Shown piece after piece: positions 20,385 through 22,018 of a DNA stretch of 22,018 nt (positions are counted from its first letter, which is position 1; each line of letters opens with the position of its first letter). The notes under the pieces were generated by a model that was not told the DNA's origin, made no database searches, and was given only the letters and a program-made list of their open reading frames with translations. The position numbers and the translations under genes were made by a program. This DNA is from a virus. The DNA is taken from IMG/VR virus record IMGVR_UViG_3300034279_000601, positions 1-22,018 of that record; one strand, 5' to 3'.

Positions 20385-21469
20385 GAAAAACCCTCGCCCA
20401 AGCCAAGAACTCCACGATCCCGCAGGCAGTCGGTCTGGCCACCTGCGACGAGCGTTTCGTCCAGCTGCTCAACGAGGCTCAGGCTCGTTTGGCGGACATG
20501 GGTAAGTGGTGGGGTACGTACAAGAAGCTGCGTGTCTGCGTCACCGCCGGCTGCATCACCTGGCCTCGCGAGGTCAAGACGATTGAGGCGATGAACCTCT
20601 GCGGCTACAACATCCCCATCCAGAACCAGTGGTACGAGTTCCAGACGGACACCCGGGCACCGCGCACCGGATGCGGCCGGGAAGGATGCGAGCAAGACCA
20701 GCTGCTAGATCGCGGCATGGTGACGCAGTTTCGCGACTCGGTTGGCAACTGCTACCTCAGGGTGACACCACAGCTAGCAGCCGATGCCGGTAAGCGCGTT
20801 CTTTTGCAGGGGCTTGATTTCAATGGAATCCCAATCCGCACACTGGACTCGGTCACTGGAGAATACGTCTGGGGCGAGTACGTCACGCTTCCAAACCCTT
20901 CCATCTCGGCCTACGTCCAGACAAGCAAGCTATTCAAGCAGCCAGGTCTGACTGGCGCCCAAAAGCCGTTGACTCAAGGGAGCCTGACGATTCTGGCGTA
21001 CAACCCGACAACCCTTCTACAAACAGAGGTTGCAGTCTGGGGCCCAAGCGAGCAGAACCCTGAGTATCGTCGCACCTACCTTGTCGGTATGCCCGAGGTG
21101 TGCGGTGGCGCCAACTCGTGCAGCACCACCCAAGACAACTGCTGCATCGACAACGGAGACGGCTGCGTGCCAGCAGACGAGGCTTGCACCAACACGGTCG
21201 TGGAAGCGATCGTTCGTCTGGACTTCATTCCAGCGATCGTTGATTCAGACTGGCTGTTTATCGGGAACCTCCAGGCGATCAAGCACATGATGAAGGCGAT
21301 CCAGAAGGAAGACCGGAATCAGTACACCGAGGCTGAGCGCGAGATCCAGCTAGCACTGCGGTCGCTTCGGAATGAGCTTGAGGCGTACAGCCCCAACGAG
21401 CGCAGCGTAATCAACGTGCAGCCGTTCGGGTCCGCGAAGATTCAATTTCGGTTTGGTGGATTCATATGA
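20381..21469 (+). CDS. Cysteine-rich phage neck/tail structural protein
   Basis: This is a 362-residue protein. The N-terminus (MRKTLAQAKNSTIPQAVGLA, then LLNEAQARLADMGKWWGTYK and RVCVTAGCITWPREVKTIEA) matches, from memory, a conserved virion protein of environmental podoviruses located beside the propeller protein; by genome position it is often a head-tail adaptor or tail tubular component. The rest is beta-rich, and a helical C-terminus includes IGNLQAIKHMMKAIQKEDR and EREIQLALRSLRNELE. It has thirteen cysteines by my count, six of them in one 30-residue stretch (about residues 242-271, VCGGANSCSTTQDNCCIDNG onward), which suggests disulfides or metal binding. It overlaps both neighbours by ATGA. 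Role is inferred from context and family memory. Confidence 0.75.
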   Translation: MRKTLAQAKNSTIPQAVGLATCDERFVQLLNEAQARLADMGKWWGTYKKLRVCVTAGCITWPREVKTIEAMNLCGYNIPIQNQWYEFQTDTRAPRTGCGREGCEQDQLLDRGMVTQFRDSVGNCYLRVTPQLAADAGKRVLLQGLDFNGIPIRTLDSVTGEYVWGEYVTLPNPSISAYVQTSKLFKQPGLTGAQKPLTQGSLTILAYNPTTLLQTEVAVWGPSEQNPEYRRTYLVGMPEVCGGANSCSTTQDNCCIDNGDGCVPADEACTNTVVEAIVRLDFIPAIVDSDWLFIGNLQAIKHMMKAIQKEDRNQYTEAEREIQLALRSLRNELEAYSPNERSVINVQPFGSAKIQFRFGGFI

Positions 21470-21963
21470 TGACCCTGATTACCGAAGAGCTTCCAGTAGC
21501 GACGCAGCCGGTGACGTGGCTCGACATCCTGACGGATGAAACTATCACGTTCGACGATCGTCTGGACAGATGGGAAGCGTTTGTGGCGAATCTTCCTCAA
21601 CAGGAGTGTCCGCTAAAACACACGTTCCCAGAGGGGATGTACGTGCGTGAAATCTTCATGCCGGCTGGGTCAATCGTAACCAGTCGCATCCATAAGTTCG
21701 ACAACCCGTTCTTCATCACCAAAGGCAGGGTCACGGTCATTAGCGAGAACGAAGGTCTAGTCACCTACGTAGCGCCGTATTCTGGCATCACGAAGCCAGG
21801 AACCCGCCGTGTGCTGTTTATCCATGAAGATACCACTTGGACGACGGTCCACTTAAACCCCAGCAATAAGACGGATCACGAAGACATCCTGAACGACATT
21901 GCGTCCGTGAGGGAAAATCAATACTTACTATGTCAATATTCGCATCAGCAGTTGGGCCAGTAA
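21466..21963 (+). CDS. Cupin-fold phage protein
   Basis: This is a 165-residue protein. The N-terminal 45 residues include TWLDILTDETITFDDRLDRW and EAFVANLPQQECPLKH. The rest is a cupin barrel: FPEGMYVREIFMPAGSIVTS, then RIHKFDNPFFITKGRVTVIS, then YVAPYSGITKPGTRRVLFIH and EDTTWTTVHLNP. The PAGSIVTS.IHK......TKG.V.V motif is the first cupin half, and the H in FIHED..W.T.H the second. The classic HXH pair is not seen, so metal or sugar binding is uncertain. I recall similar cupins as a common gene in phage tail regions. It starts at an ATG that overlaps the neck gene's stop (ATGA), and the next gene begins inside its 3' end. Confidence 0.88.
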   Translation: MMTLITEELPVATQPVTWLDILTDETITFDDRLDRWEAFVANLPQQECPLKHTFPEGMYVREIFMPAGSIVTSRIHKFDNPFFITKGRVTVISENEGLVTYVAPYSGITKPGTRRVLFIHEDTTWTTVHLNPSNKTDHEDILNDIASVRENQYLLCQYSHQQLGQ

Positions 21964-22018
21964 TCGCAGGCGGAATTGTGTCGGCAGGGATTGGTGCCGG
22001 TATGTCGGCATCGTCTGC
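21930..22018 (+). CDS. N-terminus of a Gly/Ala-rich protein, possible ejection protein, truncated
   Basis: A frame opens at the ATG at 21930 and runs to the window end without a stop: MSIFASAVGPVIAGGIVSAG then IGAGMSASS. It overlaps the end of the cupin gene by 34 bases in another frame. The start is hydrophobic, glycine/alanine-rich and full of small-residue spacing (GxxxG-like), as seen in phage internal virion or ejection proteins that enter the host envelope. Only about 29 residues are visible, so the assignment rests on composition and its position after tail genes. Confidence 0.6.
   Translation, partial: MSIFASAVGPVIAGGIVSAGIGAGMSASS

Overview
The window is part of a tailed bacteriophage genome (Caudoviricetes), most likely short-tailed (podovirus-like). 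It could also be a prophage. It carries a large terminase, a portal protein, a scaffold candidate, a probable major capsid protein, a propeller-type tail protein, tail spike and fiber proteins, and phage replication genes (a RadD-like helicase, a VRR-NUC nuclease and SSB). I see no integrase, DNA or RNA polymerase, tail tape measure, sheath, rRNA, convincing tRNA or CRISPR array. The host cannot be read from the sequence. Base composition is moderately GC-rich, with AT-rich islands inside receptor-binding genes. Many genes lack a clear Shine-Dalgarno sequence and are joined by 1-4 base start/stop overlaps.

The genes fall into four strand blocks. Block 1 (1-2231, minus) is a replication and recombination operon: helicase, VRR-NUC nuclease, a 70-residue unknown protein, an intergenic gap with three copies of a 17-18 bp repeat, and a truncated conserved phage gene. 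Block 2 (2293-7586, plus) starts with a small ribbon-helix-helix regulator beside a 14-bp palindrome, followed by a hairpin-rich gap. Then come the probable major capsid protein, a strong intrinsic terminator, a structured leader, two small proteins (one probably virion-associated), a fiber-like protein and a tightly packed chain of eight small genes, including two small membrane proteins and a lipoprotein, that resembles a lysis region. No endolysin was recognised.

Block 3 (7588-14197, minus) is read from TerL through SSB, two small genes, the portal protein and a small protein to the scaffold candidate. It meets block 2 with only one base between the two stop codons. Block 4 (14241 to the end, plus) is the tail operon. 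It encodes a propeller-like protein, a 1038-residue tail spike with repeated FCCH-like modules, a second fiber, a cysteine-rich neck/tail protein, a cupin-fold protein and the start of a Gly/Ala-rich protein that may be an ejection protein.

The least expected features are these: capsid and portal/scaffold genes lie on opposite, convergent strands; SSB sits inside the packaging operon; one beta-rich module recurs in two adjacent tail genes; virion proteins carry cysteine clusters; and there are unexplained structured or repeated non-coding segments at 197-290, 2508-2630, 4333-4399 and 7509-7552. All functions are assigned by reading motifs. No database search was run.
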